Source: JAAYCB01 sp012744395
GTDB lineage: Bacteria; Planctomycetota; Planctomycetia; Pirellulales; Thermoguttaceae
Assembly: GCA_028703175.1 (NCBI GenBank)
Contig: JAQVNJ010000019.1
Location: forward strand, 1 to 61,391
Direction: 5' to 3'
DNA length: 61,391 bases
Numbering within the stretch: position 1 is the stretch's first letter; each line of letters starts with the position of its first letter. The position numbers were made by a program, and so were the translations under genes. This document shows, piece by piece, positions 44,655 through 54,836 of the stretch. The notes beneath the pieces are model-generated. The model saw only the letters and a list, made by a program, of their open reading frames with translations. It searched no databases and had not been told where the DNA came from.

Positions 44655-46721
44655 TCAGACAGACACCCGGCGGCTGTAGACCCACCACTCCAAGAGCAGG
44701 ATACCAAGACCTGCCAGAAGGCACGCTTTCCAGAGTTCCCTGCGGGCGGACTGCCAGCCGGCCGTGCGTCCCTCGACGGGGACGTGCCCGAGTTGAATCT
44801 GCTGGCGGACCGCGATGTTGCTCTCGGCCGGATCGAAGAGGTTGACCGAGAAGAAATCAACCGCCGCGCCGCGGCTGCGAACCTCGTAAACGCCCAGTTC
44901 GTCCGTCTCGCCGAAACTGGCGCGACCCAGGTCGCCGACCGGCAACGCTACCTTCCGGCCGCTGGGGGCGATGACTTGGAGGGGTTCGCCCGCCGCGGGG
45001 CTCTGCAAGGACACCTGGCGACCCGGTTGAACCGAGAGGGTGTCGAGGCCGGCCTGCCCGCCGCCGAAATAGTGGAGCAGGTTCAGCATGAAGACCGGAA
45101 AACTCGTGCGGATCGGCCAGTTCGTGGCGGCGAAGCGGCGCACCGCGCCATCGTCGCCGGTCTCCTCCTCAAGGAAGCTGAAAGCCAGCACGAGGTCTTC
45201 CAGGCCGCCGCGGGGGGCGACCGCCATCAGCGGTCCGAGGTGCGAATCGATCAGGACCGTTCCTCCGGCGGGGACTTCGAGCGGCCGCGCCTTGGCGATC
45301 AGCACATCGTCCAGATCGAGCCACCCGGTGAGCGGGTGGGCGGCGTCGATGTCGATGATCCTCGGGCCGGCCACCTCCGGCCCCGCCCGCCACAGATCCA
45401 CCTTCTCCGGCTCGCCCGCCTCCCGATCGGGCGGAAGACGGACGGAGATCGGCGGCAGGGCGCCGACGAAGAAGGTGTTGGCGTGCGGCATCTCTCGCGG
45501 CCGGCAGCGGTCGTAGATGATCAGGTCGTATGCCCCGCTGGCGGCCTGCCGGGCATAGTCGCCGTCCTTGTCCAGGACCTCCGGCGACTCGATCGTCACG
45601 TTGGCCAGTTGCCCGGCCAGCTCCGTGGTCAGGGCGAGGCGGATCGCCTCGCAGCCCGGCGTCACCAGGAGCAGATTGGCGGGGCGGTTCTTGCGGACGG
45701 CGGCCCAGGCCTCGTTGTCGACCGCCAGCTGATCGTCGCAGCGGCCGCCATCTTCGTGGAGGAACTCCGCCTTGGTGATCGCCAGGCGCAGACGGCCCGC
45801 CTGGACGGGGCCGAGGTCCCGCTGGAACCCCTGGGACTCTCCCGGGGGTATCTGGAAGCGGGCGGCGTCGATCATCTCGCCGTCGAGCCAGAGTTCCAGC
45901 GCCACCTCGGCCACGGCCTGGCTGTAGTTCTCCAGCCTGGCGAAGGCCTGCGACTGGTCCGGGCGGGATTCGTTGCGGCGGACGTTCAGCACGGCGATTC
46001 CCACGTTGCTTGCCGCATCGGCGCCGATCGGCCGGTAGACCGGCTCGAGATTGCCCAGCCGGGCCGCCGGATCGGCGAACCGCCCGTCGCTGAAGATGTA
46101 GAGCGTCGCCGGCTTGGGCTCGGCCACCTGCACGTCCGTGTCGTCGTTGGCGCTGCGGCCCGGGTTGGCCAGCCCGGAGGCCAGCTTGATCGCTTCGCGC
46201 AACGACGTGGCCCGCGCCGAAGGCGCGATCTGCGCGACGCTTTCGATCAACTGCCGCCGATTGCTGGTGAACTCCTGCTCGACTTCCGCAATCTCGGAAA
46301 AACTCACGACCATCGCCACGTCGCCGGGCTGCATCCGCTCGATCGTCTCCCGCGCGGCCTGTTTGGCCGCTTCCAGGCGGGGCTCCCCCAGATCGGTCGC
46401 CTGCATGCTGGCCGAGTTGTCGATCAGGAACACGAAGCGGTTGCCGACGAGCCGGGCCCCCTTCACCCCGGGGCGCAGCACCGCCAACATGATCAGCAGC
46501 AGCAACAGCAGTTGCAGGAACAGGAGCAGGTTGCGGCGGAGCCGCTGCCAGATCGTGTTGACATGCAGATCCTCGATCGAGCGCCGCCAAAGGTAGGTGC
46601 TCGGCACCTCCAGGGGCCGGCGTTTCAGCTTAAGGAAATAGAGCGCAATGATCGCCGGCGGCGCCGCCGCCAGGATCAGCCATTGCCACCACGACAGCAT
46701 GTTGACCAGGTCGAGCGGCAT
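44655..46721 (-). CDS. BatA-type VWA membrane protein
   Basis: A 688-residue protein. A BatA N-terminal region with two membrane helices (about 10-25 and 60-78) is followed by a VWA domain with the metal site DNSASM (residues 103-108) and TSLREAIKLASGL. A second alpha-beta region resembles a glutamine-amidotransferase fold near 375-480. One helix lies near the C-terminus (ACLLAGLGILLLEWWVY). It is a typical partner of MoxR and DUF58 in envelope stress or metal-dependent chaperone systems. Its ATG at 46721 shares the A of the upstream TGA (TGATG), so translation is coupled to the DUF58 gene. Confidence 0.9.
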   Translation of the reverse strand: MPLDLVNMLSWWQWLILAAAPPAIIALYFLKLKRRPLEVPSTYLWRRSIEDLHVNTIWQRLRRNLLLFLQLLLLLLIMLAVLRPGVKGARLVGNRFVFLIDNSASMQATDLGEPRLEAAKQAARETIERMQPGDVAMVVSFSEIAEVEQEFTSNRRQLIESVAQIAPSARATSLREAIKLASGLANPGRSANDDTDVQVAEPKPATLYIFSDGRFADPAARLGNLEPVYRPIGADAASNVGIAVLNVRRNESRPDQSQAFARLENYSQAVAEVALELWLDGEMIDAARFQIPPGESQGFQRDLGPVQAGRLRLAITKAEFLHEDGGRCDDQLAVDNEAWAAVRKNRPANLLLVTPGCEAIRLALTTELAGQLANVTIESPEVLDKDGDYARQAASGAYDLIIYDRCRPREMPHANTFFVGALPPISVRLPPDREAGEPEKVDLWRAGPEVAGPRIIDIDAAHPLTGWLDLDDVLIAKARPLEVPAGGTVLIDSHLGPLMAVAPRGGLEDLVLAFSFLEEETGDDGAVRRFAATNWPIRTSFPVFMLNLLHYFGGGQAGLDTLSVQPGRQVSLQSPAAGEPLQVIAPSGRKVALPVGDLGRASFGETDELGVYEVRSRGAAVDFFSVNLFDPAESNIAVRQQIQLGHVPVEGRTAGWQSARRELWKACLLAGLGILLLEWWVYSRRVSV

Positions 46722-47617
46722 CAGCGCACGAGGCCTCGCTCCCGCAAGTATCCGCTGATCAGGCGGTCGACCGGCAGGTCGTTCCGCGCTGGAAAATACA
46801 GGATCCCGCGGCGGCTGCAAAAGTCGCGGGCGCCTTCGATGAAGGCATGGAGCGTCTGCTTGTAGCGCTTCAGGAGCGGCGCCGTGACGGTCACTTCGGC
46901 CACGTCGCCGTCCTCGCAGTCGATCAGCCGCAGGTCGCCCTGCACCGCCGGTTCGTACTCCTCGGCCGAAAGCAAGTGGATCAGGTAGATGTCGAAATCC
47001 TGGGCCAACAGGTAGCGGAGCGCCGCTTCGTAACCGGACTTGTCCATCAGGTCGGTGATCAGCACGAGAATCCCCTTGCCCGAGTTTTGCAGGCAGAACC
47101 CCTTGGCGGCTTCGGCCAGCGCGACGGTCCCGCCCGGCTCAAGGCCGTTGAGATACTCGAGCATCCGCCAGAGCTGGTGGCGGCCGCGGAGCACCGGCGC
47201 GGCGCGGCGCGGCGACTCGCCGATCGGCAGCACCTTGACCCGATCGCCGCGGACCAGCCCGATGAACCCCAGGGCGGCCGCCAGTTGGCGGGCGTAGTGG
47301 AACTTGGTCGGCTGGCCAAAATCCATCGACGGGCTGGTGTCGATCAAGGCGTAGAAATGCAGGTCTTCCTCCTCCATGAACATCTTCAGGAACAACCGGT
47401 CGAGCCGGGCGTACGTGTTCCAATCGATGAACCGCAGATCGTCGCCCGGCACGTAGTTGCGGAAATCGGCGAACTCCACGCTCTGGCCCTTGCGGCGGCT
47501 CCGCCGCTCGCCTTTCATCCGCCCGCGAAAGATCTTGCGGCTGACCAGTTCCATCCTCTCGAGCTTGGCGAGCAGCTCGGCGCTGAGCAAGTCGGCGGCG
47601 CTGGTTTGGGACGGCAT
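46721..47617 (-). CDS. DUF58 domain-containing protein
   Basis: A 298-residue soluble protein with the DUF58 signature (GQSVEFADFRNYVPGDDLRFIDWNTYARLDRLF, residues 39-71 in pieces) and a VWA-like domain with DTSPSM (about residue 88). It lacks the N-terminal membrane helices of the DUF58 protein at 21.9 kb. The ATG at 47617 is chosen, although the open frame runs further upstream. It overlaps BatA by one base. Together with moxR at 53.7 kb it forms a second MoxR-type gene set, although the order is separated here by rpiB and others. Confidence 0.9.
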   Translation of the reverse strand: MPSQTSAADLLSAELLAKLERMELVSRKIFRGRMKGERRSRRKGQSVEFADFRNYVPGDDLRFIDWNTYARLDRLFLKMFMEEEDLHFYALIDTSPSMDFGQPTKFHYARQLAAALGFIGLVRGDRVKVLPIGESPRRAAPVLRGRHQLWRMLEYLNGLEPGGTVALAEAAKGFCLQNSGKGILVLITDLMDKSGYEAALRYLLAQDFDIYLIHLLSAEEYEPAVQGDLRLIDCEDGDVAEVTVTAPLLKRYKQTLHAFIEGARDFCSRRGILYFPARNDLPVDRLISGYLRERGLVR

Positions 47618-47621
47618 CGGG

Positions 47622-47683
47622 GGGGAGGGTTCAGGGTTCGGGGTTCCGTCTCCACTCCGTTCCCAAGCTGGAGCTTGGGAACG
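47622..47683. repeat. GGGTTC array and palindrome, copy 8
   Basis: Between DUF58 and rpiB. A GAGGGTTCAGGGTTCGGGG array (about 47624-47643) is followed by the palindrome CGTTCCCAAGCTGG with AGCTTGGGAACG at 47658-47683. Confidence 0.85.
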
Positions 47684-47699
47684 AGGAAATCGGGGAAAG

Positions 47700-48179
47700 C
47701 TAGACCGTTGCTTTGCCTTCGCACTCCTCTTCCAGGCGTTTTTCGATCGCCGTGATCTTGTCGACGCGGCGCGCGTGCCTCCCGCCCTCAAAGGGGGTCG
47801 TGAGCCAGATATCAATCATCCGGTGGATAATGCCCTCGCCGAGCAGGTCGGCCGAGAGACAGAGGACGTTGAGATTGTTGTGGCGGCGGCTCATTTCCGC
47901 CGTCAGATCGTCGTGGCAGGGCGCCGCCCTGACCCCGTGGACCTTGTTGGCGGCAATGCACATCCCGATCCCCGTTCCGCAGATCAGAATGCCCCGGTCG
48001 GCCTGTCCCTGGCCGACTTCCGTGGCCACCTTCAGGGCGATGTCCGGATAGTCGACCGGCCCCTCCGCGTACGAGCCGAAATCGACCGCGTCGTGCCCCA
48101 GCTGCTTGACGTAATCGATGACTTTTTCCCGGATCGTGTTGCCGCGATGATCGCTTCCAACGGCGATGCGCATGGCCAT
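47700..48179 (-). CDS. rpiB: Ribose 5-phosphate isomerase B
   Basis: A 159-residue RpiB/LacA-family isomerase that interconverts ribose-5-phosphate and ribulose-5-phosphate. Motifs are AVGSDHRG (catalytic His-Arg neighbourhood near 6-13), VDYPDIA (about 42-48), and the active-site loop GTGIGMCIAANK with the base Cys. The length is normal. It lies 19 bases after the Sua5-phosphatase fusion on the same strand, so it is co-transcribed. Confidence 0.95.
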   Translation of the reverse strand: MAMRIAVGSDHRGNTIREKVIDYVKQLGHDAVDFGSYAEGPVDYPDIALKVATEVGQGQADRGILICGTGIGMCIAANKVHGVRAAPCHDDLTAEMSRRHNNLNVLCLSADLLGEGIIHRMIDIWLTTPFEGGRHARRVDKITAIEKRLEEECEGKATV

Positions 48180-48198
48180 TCTCGTTTCTTGAGGAGGA

Positions 48199-49320
48199 TC
48201 ACAAGCCCAACTGTTCGATGCGTTTCATCAACTCGGCCTGAATCTGGTCGGCGCAGTCCTGGTAACGCTCGATCGGGCCGCCGATCGGATCGGAGATTTC
48301 GCAACCATCGGCGGCAAGCGTCGTCGTCCGATCGCTCGCCTCGGGCCACTGGAGGACGATCGCCTGTCGGTGCGACGGGGTCATCGTGAAGATCTGGTCG
48401 GCGTAGCGGACCAGCGCTTCGCTCAGCGGTTGCGCCTCGTGGGCCCTGAGGTCAACTCCCCTCTGGGCCATCACGGTCACGGCCAGGTCGCTCGCCTGCC
48501 CGCCGGTCATCGCCGCCACGCCCGCCGACATCACGGACCAGCCCTGTTCCTCCAGGCAGTCCGGGGCGACGCCCAACTTCTCGGCCGTCATCTTGCGAAA
48601 CATGGCCTCGGCCATCGGACTGCGGCACGTATTGCCCGTGCAGACGAAGAGCACCATCGGGCCGGCCAATCGGCGGAGCGTCGGTTCGGGAACCGCTCCG
48701 ACGCGGAGGACCTCGTACTCGTCGCCCCGGACGCGGACGACCGACGACGGCTGCCCGTATCGGCAAGGCCCGTCGTCAAGCACCAGGTCCACCTCGTCGC
48801 CGAAAGCCTCGACAATTTCCGCCGCGCTGCTCGCTTCCGCTCCGCCCGAGCGATTCGCACTGGTCAGGGCGACCGGCCCGGCAATCATTCGCAGGACGTC
48901 GAGGATCAGGTTGTGCCCCGGGACCCGCAGTCCCACGGTCTTGTCGGGGGAGACGGCCTGTTGCACCGCCGCGGGGAGCTGCCAGGTGAGGCTCTCCGGG
49001 TGAGAATCGTCGATGACAAGCGTTACCGGCCCCGGCCAGCAGCGCCGCGCCAACCGCCGTGCCAAGCGGCTGGCGTCGGGCACATAGTCCGAAAGCTCGT
49101 CCGAACCCCGAATCGCCAGCGCCAACGGGTGATTCGCCGAACGGCCCTTGATCTCCAAGAGCCGGGCCACGGCGCGAGCGTCCAGGGCCCGCGCCGCCAG
49201 GCCGTAGACCGTCTCCGTCGGAAAGGCAACCACTCCGCCCTCGGAAATCGCCTGGACCGCCCGGTGCACCACGTCGCGCGGATCCTCGGCGTTGCGTACG
49301 TCGATTACCAGTGGCGACAT
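48199..49320 (-). CDS. Fusion: threonylcarbamoyl-AMP synthase (Sua5/YwlC-type) and low-molecular-weight protein-tyrosine phosphatase
   Basis: A 373-residue two-domain protein. Residues 1-210 match Sua5/YrdC (VAFPTETVYGLAA, PLALAI, LTSANRSGG), which makes the threonylcarbamoyl-AMP needed for the t6A modification of tRNA. Residues 221-370 match low-molecular-weight protein-tyrosine phosphatase/arsenate-reductase fold, with the P-loop Cys227-x5-Arg233 (CTGNTCR) and the general acid Asp in ISDPIGGP near residue 345. Both active sites look intact. The ATG at 49320 has GGGGA 7 to 9 bases upstream. It is divergent from the NHL gene (109 bases). Confidence 0.93.
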   Translation of the reverse strand: MSPLVIDVRNAEDPRDVVHRAVQAISEGGVVAFPTETVYGLAARALDARAVARLLEIKGRSANHPLALAIRGSDELSDYVPDASRLARRLARRCWPGPVTLVIDDSHPESLTWQLPAAVQQAVSPDKTVGLRVPGHNLILDVLRMIAGPVALTSANRSGGAEASSAAEIVEAFGDEVDLVLDDGPCRYGQPSSVVRVRGDEYEVLRVGAVPEPTLRRLAGPMVLFVCTGNTCRSPMAEAMFRKMTAEKLGVAPDCLEEQGWSVMSAGVAAMTGGQASDLAVTVMAQRGVDLRAHEAQPLSEALVRYADQIFTMTPSHRQAIVLQWPEASDRTTTLAADGCEISDPIGGPIERYQDCADQIQAELMKRIEQLGL

Positions 49321-49429
49321 GAATCGTTCCCCTGGGGCGGTTGCGTTTTCTCTTCGTGAACGTAATATCTTACTATACAGGCCTTTGCGATTGAGGGTCA
49401 AGGCACCCGCGGGCGAGGTTCCCGGTTCC

Positions 49430-50440
49430 ATGTTCCAGCTTGGCAGAGAGGTGGCCCCAGCCCGTCTGGGAAATCTGGGACGGCCGCGCGGGACTCTTCC
49501 GTTTGGCCCGGCGATCGTGGTCGCCGCGCTTGCAGTCCTCGTCGCCTGTCTGGGCTGCGAGCCCGAATCGGCGGAGTCGTTTGCCTCGTTCGAGAGAATC
49601 TGGGGGTCGCGCGGGATCACCGACGGCCGGTTCCAGAAGCCGCGCGCAATCGCGATTGACGCGGAAGACCGAGTCTATGTCGTCGATATGACGGCCAGAA
49701 TCCAGGTTTTCCAGTCCGACGGCCGCTTTCTCCGGGCATGGAGCACCCCCGACCACCAGTTCGGCAAGCCGACCGGTCTTTCCGTTGGGATCGACGGGCG
49801 GATTCTCGTCGCCGACACACACTACTACCAGATCCTGATCTACTCGCCCGAGGGGCAACTGGACCAGACGATCGGGGGTGTCCAAGGCGAGCGGCCGGGG
49901 GAGTTCGGCTTTGTAACCGATGCGGTCCAGGACTCGCAGGGGAATTACTATGTCGCCGAATACGGGGAATATGACCGGATCCAGAAGTTTTCCCCTTCCG
50001 GCCAGTTTCTCGGTGCGTGGGGCGGCCACGGCTCCGAGCCGGGGAGGTTCATGCGGCCCCAAAGCCTGGCCGTCGACGAACACGACCACATCTGGGTGGC
50101 CGACGCCTGCAACCACCGCATCCAACAGTTCGATCGCCAGGGGCGCCTCCTCCAGATGTGGGGAACCCAGGGTGGCGCGGCGGGAGAGTTGCACTATCCT
50201 TATGATCTGGTCCTCGACAGCGCCGGAACCGTGCTGGTGGCGGAATTTGGCAATCACCGCGTCCAGCGGTTCACCCGCGATGGCCGCTCGCTGGGTGTCT
50301 GGGGCGCCCAGGGCCGCGGCGAGGGCCAGTTGTACAACCCCTGGGCGCTCGTCCAGGATCAGCAAGGCAGAATCCACGTTCTCGACACCAATAATCACCG
50401 TGTTCAAGTGATTCGGCCCCAGGCGGCCAATCACCGTTGA
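49430..50440 (+). CDS. NHL repeat lipoprotein
   Basis: A 336-residue secreted lipoprotein. After a basic leader comes a signal segment (AIVVAALAVLVACLGC, lipobox Cys about residue 43). About six NHL repeats fold into a beta-propeller: F-x-x-P-x-x-x-A-I-D, V-Y-V-V-D/V-A-D, R-I-Q-x-F, GRFLRAW, and repeated N-H-R-I/V-Q-x-F. It is likely a protein- or ligand-binding propeller at the cell envelope. The ATG at 49430 is used. It ends 32 bases before the VWA gene and is probably co-transcribed with it. Confidence 0.85.
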   Translation: MFQLGREVAPARLGNLGRPRGTLPFGPAIVVAALAVLVACLGCEPESAESFASFERIWGSRGITDGRFQKPRAIAIDAEDRVYVVDMTARIQVFQSDGRFLRAWSTPDHQFGKPTGLSVGIDGRILVADTHYYQILIYSPEGQLDQTIGGVQGERPGEFGFVTDAVQDSQGNYYVAEYGEYDRIQKFSPSGQFLGAWGGHGSEPGRFMRPQSLAVDEHDHIWVADACNHRIQQFDRQGRLLQMWGTQGGAAGELHYPYDLVLDSAGTVLVAEFGNHRVQRFTRDGRSLGVWGAQGRGEGQLYNPWALVQDQQGRIHVLDTNNHRVQVIRPQAANHR

Positions 50441-50472
50441 CCGGCTGCCCCCTGCGGGAAGGTGCGGCGACC

Positions 50473-53400
50473 ATGTTCGACTATCGGATCACCTTCCAGT
50501 CGCCGTGGTATCTCCTGCTTCTGCTGGTGATTCCGCCGCTGTGGTGGTTCAGCTTCCGGGGATTGGCGCCGCTTGGGCCTTATCGCCGCATCTTCGCACT
50601 CGCGCTCCGCAGCCTGCTCCTGCTGCTGATCACCGTCGCCCTGACCGAGGTCCAGATGGTCAGGATCAGCAACCGTCTGGCCGTGCTCTACCTGCTCGAT
50701 CAATCGCTGAGCATCCCCGTCCCGCAGCGCCAGGCGATGATCCGCTATGTCAACGACGAGATTCGCCAGCACCGCCAGAACGACGATTTGGCGGGCGTGA
50801 TTGTCTTCGGGCGCGACGCGGCGATCGAAATCCCGCCGTTTGACGACGACGTCCAGTTGACGCCGCTGATCGAGAGCCTGCTCGACCAGGACTTCACGAA
50901 CCTCTCGGCCGCGATCCGCCTGGCCCAAGCCTCTTTCCCCGAGGATGCCGCCAAGCGGATTGTCGTCGTCAGCGATGGAAACGAGAACCTCGGCGACGCC
51001 CTCAAGCAGGCCCAGGGGCTGGCCAAGGATGGCATCGGGGTCGACGTCGTCCCGATCCGGTATGAGCGCCGGGGCGAAGTGCTTCTCGAACGGGTGACCG
51101 TGCCCGGCAATCTCCGCAAAGGCTATCCCTTCGATCTCCGCGTCGTCCTCTCGAATCTCGCGGACGAGGCCGGCGGGGAGGCCGGCGGCGCCGTCCGCGG
51201 CACGCTGGTCATCCGCCGCCGGACCGGCCAGCACGACCGGCTTGTCAGCGAAGAGAAGATCGATCTGCCCCCGGGAAAGCGCGTCTATTCCATCCGCCAG
51301 GAAGTCGATCAGGTGGGATTCTACACCTATGAAGCCAAGTTTCTGCCCGACCGGCCGGAAGACGACGGCATGAAGCAGAACAATGTCGCCGAAGCCTTCA
51401 CCCAGGTCCGTGGCAAGGGGCAGGTGCTGTTCCTGGAAGACAACGAGAACCCCGGCCAGTACGCGCGGATGATCGAGGCCCTCGGCCGGCAGAATGTCGA
51501 GGTGCAGGTCCGCAGCGGCGACCAAGCCTTCAACCGGCTCGATGAGTTGCAGCAGTTCGACACGGTCGTGCTCGCCAACGTCCCCCGCGAACGGCTCACC
51601 GACGCGCAGATCCAGATGCTCGTCCGCAACACGCAGCAGCTGGGGGGCGGGCTGGTGATGCTCGGCGCGCCGGACAGCTTCGGCGCCGGCGGATGGGCCA
51701 ACACGGAGCTGGAACGGGCAATGCCCGTCGACTTCCAGATCCAGGCCGCCAAGGTCGTGCCGCGCGGGGCGCTGGTAATGGTCATGCACGCCTCGGAAAT
51801 CGCCCAGGGCAACTTCTGGCAGAAGGCGATTGCCGAAGAGGCGATGAAGGCCCTCGGGCCCAACGACCTCTGCGGCGTAATCCACTACGACAACCAGGCG
51901 GCGACGAAATGGCTCTGGAATCCCGGCATCGCCTCGGTCGGCGGCAACCGCAAGGTGATGCTGGCGCGGATCAGCCGGAGGGTTCCCGGCGACATGCCCC
52001 ATTTCGACCCCGGCATGAACCTCGCCCGGCAGGGATTCGCCTCCCTTGCCGATGCGGCCGTCAAGCACATGATCGTGATCAGCGACGGCGACCCCTCGCC
52101 GCCGAGTCCGGGCACGGTCCAGGCGCTGGCCGAACTGAACGTGACGGTCTCCACCGTGGCCGTCGGCGCCCACGGCCCGGCGGGCAGCCGGATTCTCGAG
52201 GACCTGGCCAGGCAGACGGGCGGGAAATACTACGAGGTCCGCAATGCCAAGGCACTGCCCAAGATCTTCCAGCGCGAGGCACGCCGCGTCGCCCAGCCGC
52301 TGGTCTATGAAAACGCCGCCGGATTCTCCCCCCAAATACGATTCCCCCACGAAATGATCCGCGGAATCGACGGCGAACTGCCGCCGATCACCGGCTACGT
52401 GATGACCACCAGGAAAGAGAATCCCCTCGTGGAAGTCTCGCTCATCGCCCCCCAGCCGGGATCGGAAAGGAACCGCACGATCCTCGCCAGTTGGACCTAT
52501 GGGCTCGGCCGGGCGGTGGCCTTCACGACCGACGCGGGGTTCCGCTACGCCGCCAACTGGACCGGTTGGGAGGACTACGACAAGCTGTTCGGGCAGATCG
52601 TCGTCTGGTCGATGCGCCCCGTGGGCGACGAAGGCCAGTTCATGATCTCCACGGAAGTCGACGACGGCCAGGTGCACGTCGTCGTCAACGCGCTCGACCG
52701 CAAGGACGAGTTCTACAACTTCCTCAACATGGCCGGAACGGTCGTCGGCCCCGATCTGAAGCCGGTCGAACTGAAACTGAAACAGACCGCGCCCGGCCGT
52801 TACCAGGGCTCGTTCCCCGGCCGCGAGGCGGGCAGCTACTTCGTGATGATCAGCCCGGCGCCCGGCATGGCGCCGATCCGCTCCGGAGTGAACGTCCCCT
52901 ACTCCGACGAATTCCGCAGCCGCGCCGCCAACGAGGCCCTCCTCGGCCAACTCGCCTCGCTCCAGCCGAAGGACGGCCAGCCCGGCCAATTCCTCCCAGC
53001 GATCGATGAATTCGGCCGCCTCGAGCCGCTGCTGGCGGTCGACACCTTCCGCCACACCCTGGCCAGGGCGACCAGCAGCCAGGACATCTGGCACCTGGTC
53101 GCCTTGCTGTCGGCCTGCCTGCTGTTTTGCGACGTCTTCGTGCGGCGCGTCCAGGTGAGCTTCGCGTGGGCGCCGGCCCTGGCCGGCCGCGCCGCTGCCC
53201 GGCTCTTCGGACGCGCGGTTGAAGTGCCCCAGGCAGCCACGATCGGGCGCTTGCGGAGCCGCAAGGCCGAGGTCGACGATCGCCTCCGACACCTCCAGGC
53301 AAGCGCCCGATTCGAGGCCCCCGACGATCGCCGGGCGGAGCCGCCGCCGGAACCGGCCCGGCAACCCGGACAGACCGAGTCGCTGAAACACGAGGCCCCG

Positions 53401-53493
53401 CCAGCCCTTGCGGACCAGCCCGCCGCGGAGGATGAAAGCTACACCGCCAGGCTCCTCAGGGCCAAGAAGAAAGCGTGGAAGGAGGAGGGGTGA
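50473..53493 (+). CDS. Large membrane protein with VWA and glutamine-amidotransferase-like regions
   Basis: A 1006-residue protein. Two N-terminal membrane helices (about 12-28 and 44-64) are followed by a first VWA domain at about 80-210 with DQSLS (a DxSxS metal motif). A linker precedes a Rossmann-like glutamine-amidotransferase fold (about 320-415, VLFLEDNENPGQYARMIEAL and GGGLVMLGAPDSFGAGGW). A second VWA-like part lies at about 425-580 without the metal motif (HASEI). A beta-rich region and one final helix (about 868-885, IWHLVALLSACLLFCDVFV) end in a charged tail. This matches the planctomycete VWA/GATase membrane proteins that lie near moxR. The ATG at 50473 is used. Confidence 0.9.
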   Translation: MFDYRITFQSPWYLLLLLVIPPLWWFSFRGLAPLGPYRRIFALALRSLLLLLITVALTEVQMVRISNRLAVLYLLDQSLSIPVPQRQAMIRYVNDEIRQHRQNDDLAGVIVFGRDAAIEIPPFDDDVQLTPLIESLLDQDFTNLSAAIRLAQASFPEDAAKRIVVVSDGNENLGDALKQAQGLAKDGIGVDVVPIRYERRGEVLLERVTVPGNLRKGYPFDLRVVLSNLADEAGGEAGGAVRGTLVIRRRTGQHDRLVSEEKIDLPPGKRVYSIRQEVDQVGFYTYEAKFLPDRPEDDGMKQNNVAEAFTQVRGKGQVLFLEDNENPGQYARMIEALGRQNVEVQVRSGDQAFNRLDELQQFDTVVLANVPRERLTDAQIQMLVRNTQQLGGGLVMLGAPDSFGAGGWANTELERAMPVDFQIQAAKVVPRGALVMVMHASEIAQGNFWQKAIAEEAMKALGPNDLCGVIHYDNQAATKWLWNPGIASVGGNRKVMLARISRRVPGDMPHFDPGMNLARQGFASLADAAVKHMIVISDGDPSPPSPGTVQALAELNVTVSTVAVGAHGPAGSRILEDLARQTGGKYYEVRNAKALPKIFQREARRVAQPLVYENAAGFSPQIRFPHEMIRGIDGELPPITGYVMTTRKENPLVEVSLIAPQPGSERNRTILASWTYGLGRAVAFTTDAGFRYAANWTGWEDYDKLFGQIVVWSMRPVGDEGQFMISTEVDDGQVHVVVNALDRKDEFYNFLNMAGTVVGPDLKPVELKLKQTAPGRYQGSFPGREAGSYFVMISPAPGMAPIRSGVNVPYSDEFRSRAANEALLGQLASLQPKDGQPGQFLPAIDEFGRLEPLLAVDTFRHTLARATSSQDIWHLVALLSACLLFCDVFVRRVQVSFAWAPALAGRAAARLFGRAVEVPQAATIGRLRSRKAEVDDRLRHLQASARFEAPDDRRAEPPPEPARQPGQTESLKHEAPPALADQPAAEDESYTARLLRAKKKAWKEEG

Positions 53494-53495
53494 GA

Positions 53496-53640
53496 GCGGA
53501 GAGAAGAATCAAAGCGGAGAGCGGAGAATATCGAATGTCGAAAGTCAAATGTCGAAGGAAAGGGGGGTTGCCTCGTTCCCCCAAGCTCCGGCTTGGGAAT
53601 CGTTGGCAGTAAAGGCTGAACCCTGGACCCCGAACCCTTC
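53496..53640. repeat. Composite intergenic repeat, left arm of an inverted pair around moxR (palindrome copy 9)
   Basis: Order on the plus strand: AGCGGAG repeats (53496-53526), GTCGAA-type units (about 53531-53557), an imperfect palindrome (53574-53602), then a GAACCC array (53616-53640). The right arm at 54702-54836 has the same parts in mirror order. Confidence 0.8.
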
Positions 53641-53693
53641 AACTGGACGCTTTCTTCCCTATGACCAGCAACCTACACCCAGAGGATGCCCCG

Positions 53694-54698
<1,005 letters not shown>

Positions 54699-54701
54699 CA
54701 A

Positions 54702-54836
54702 GAGGGTTCGGGGTTCCGGGTTCAGCTTTTGCTTCCGGCTCGTTCCCAAGCTGGAGCTGGGGAACCAGAAAACCTCTCTTCATTCGACTTTCGACATTCG
54801 ACTTTCGACATTTACCGCGCTCCGCTTTCCGCTCTC
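54702..54836. repeat. Composite intergenic repeat, right arm of an inverted pair around moxR (palindrome copy 10)
   Basis: GAGGGTTCGGGGTTCCGGG at 54702-54720, then the palindrome CGTTCCCAAGCTGG with AGCTGGGGAACC at 54741-54766, then CGACTTTCGACATT repeats at 54782-54814, then CTCCGCTTTCCGCTCTC ending at 54836, inside the stop codon of the FG-GAP gene. It mirrors 53496-53640. Confidence 0.8.

Noticed and set aside
50431..53391. A 986-residue open frame antisense to the large VWA gene
   Set aside because: It lies in the codon-complement frame of a well-supported gene in GC-rich DNA, where long antisense frames are common. It has no family signature and a low-complexity look.
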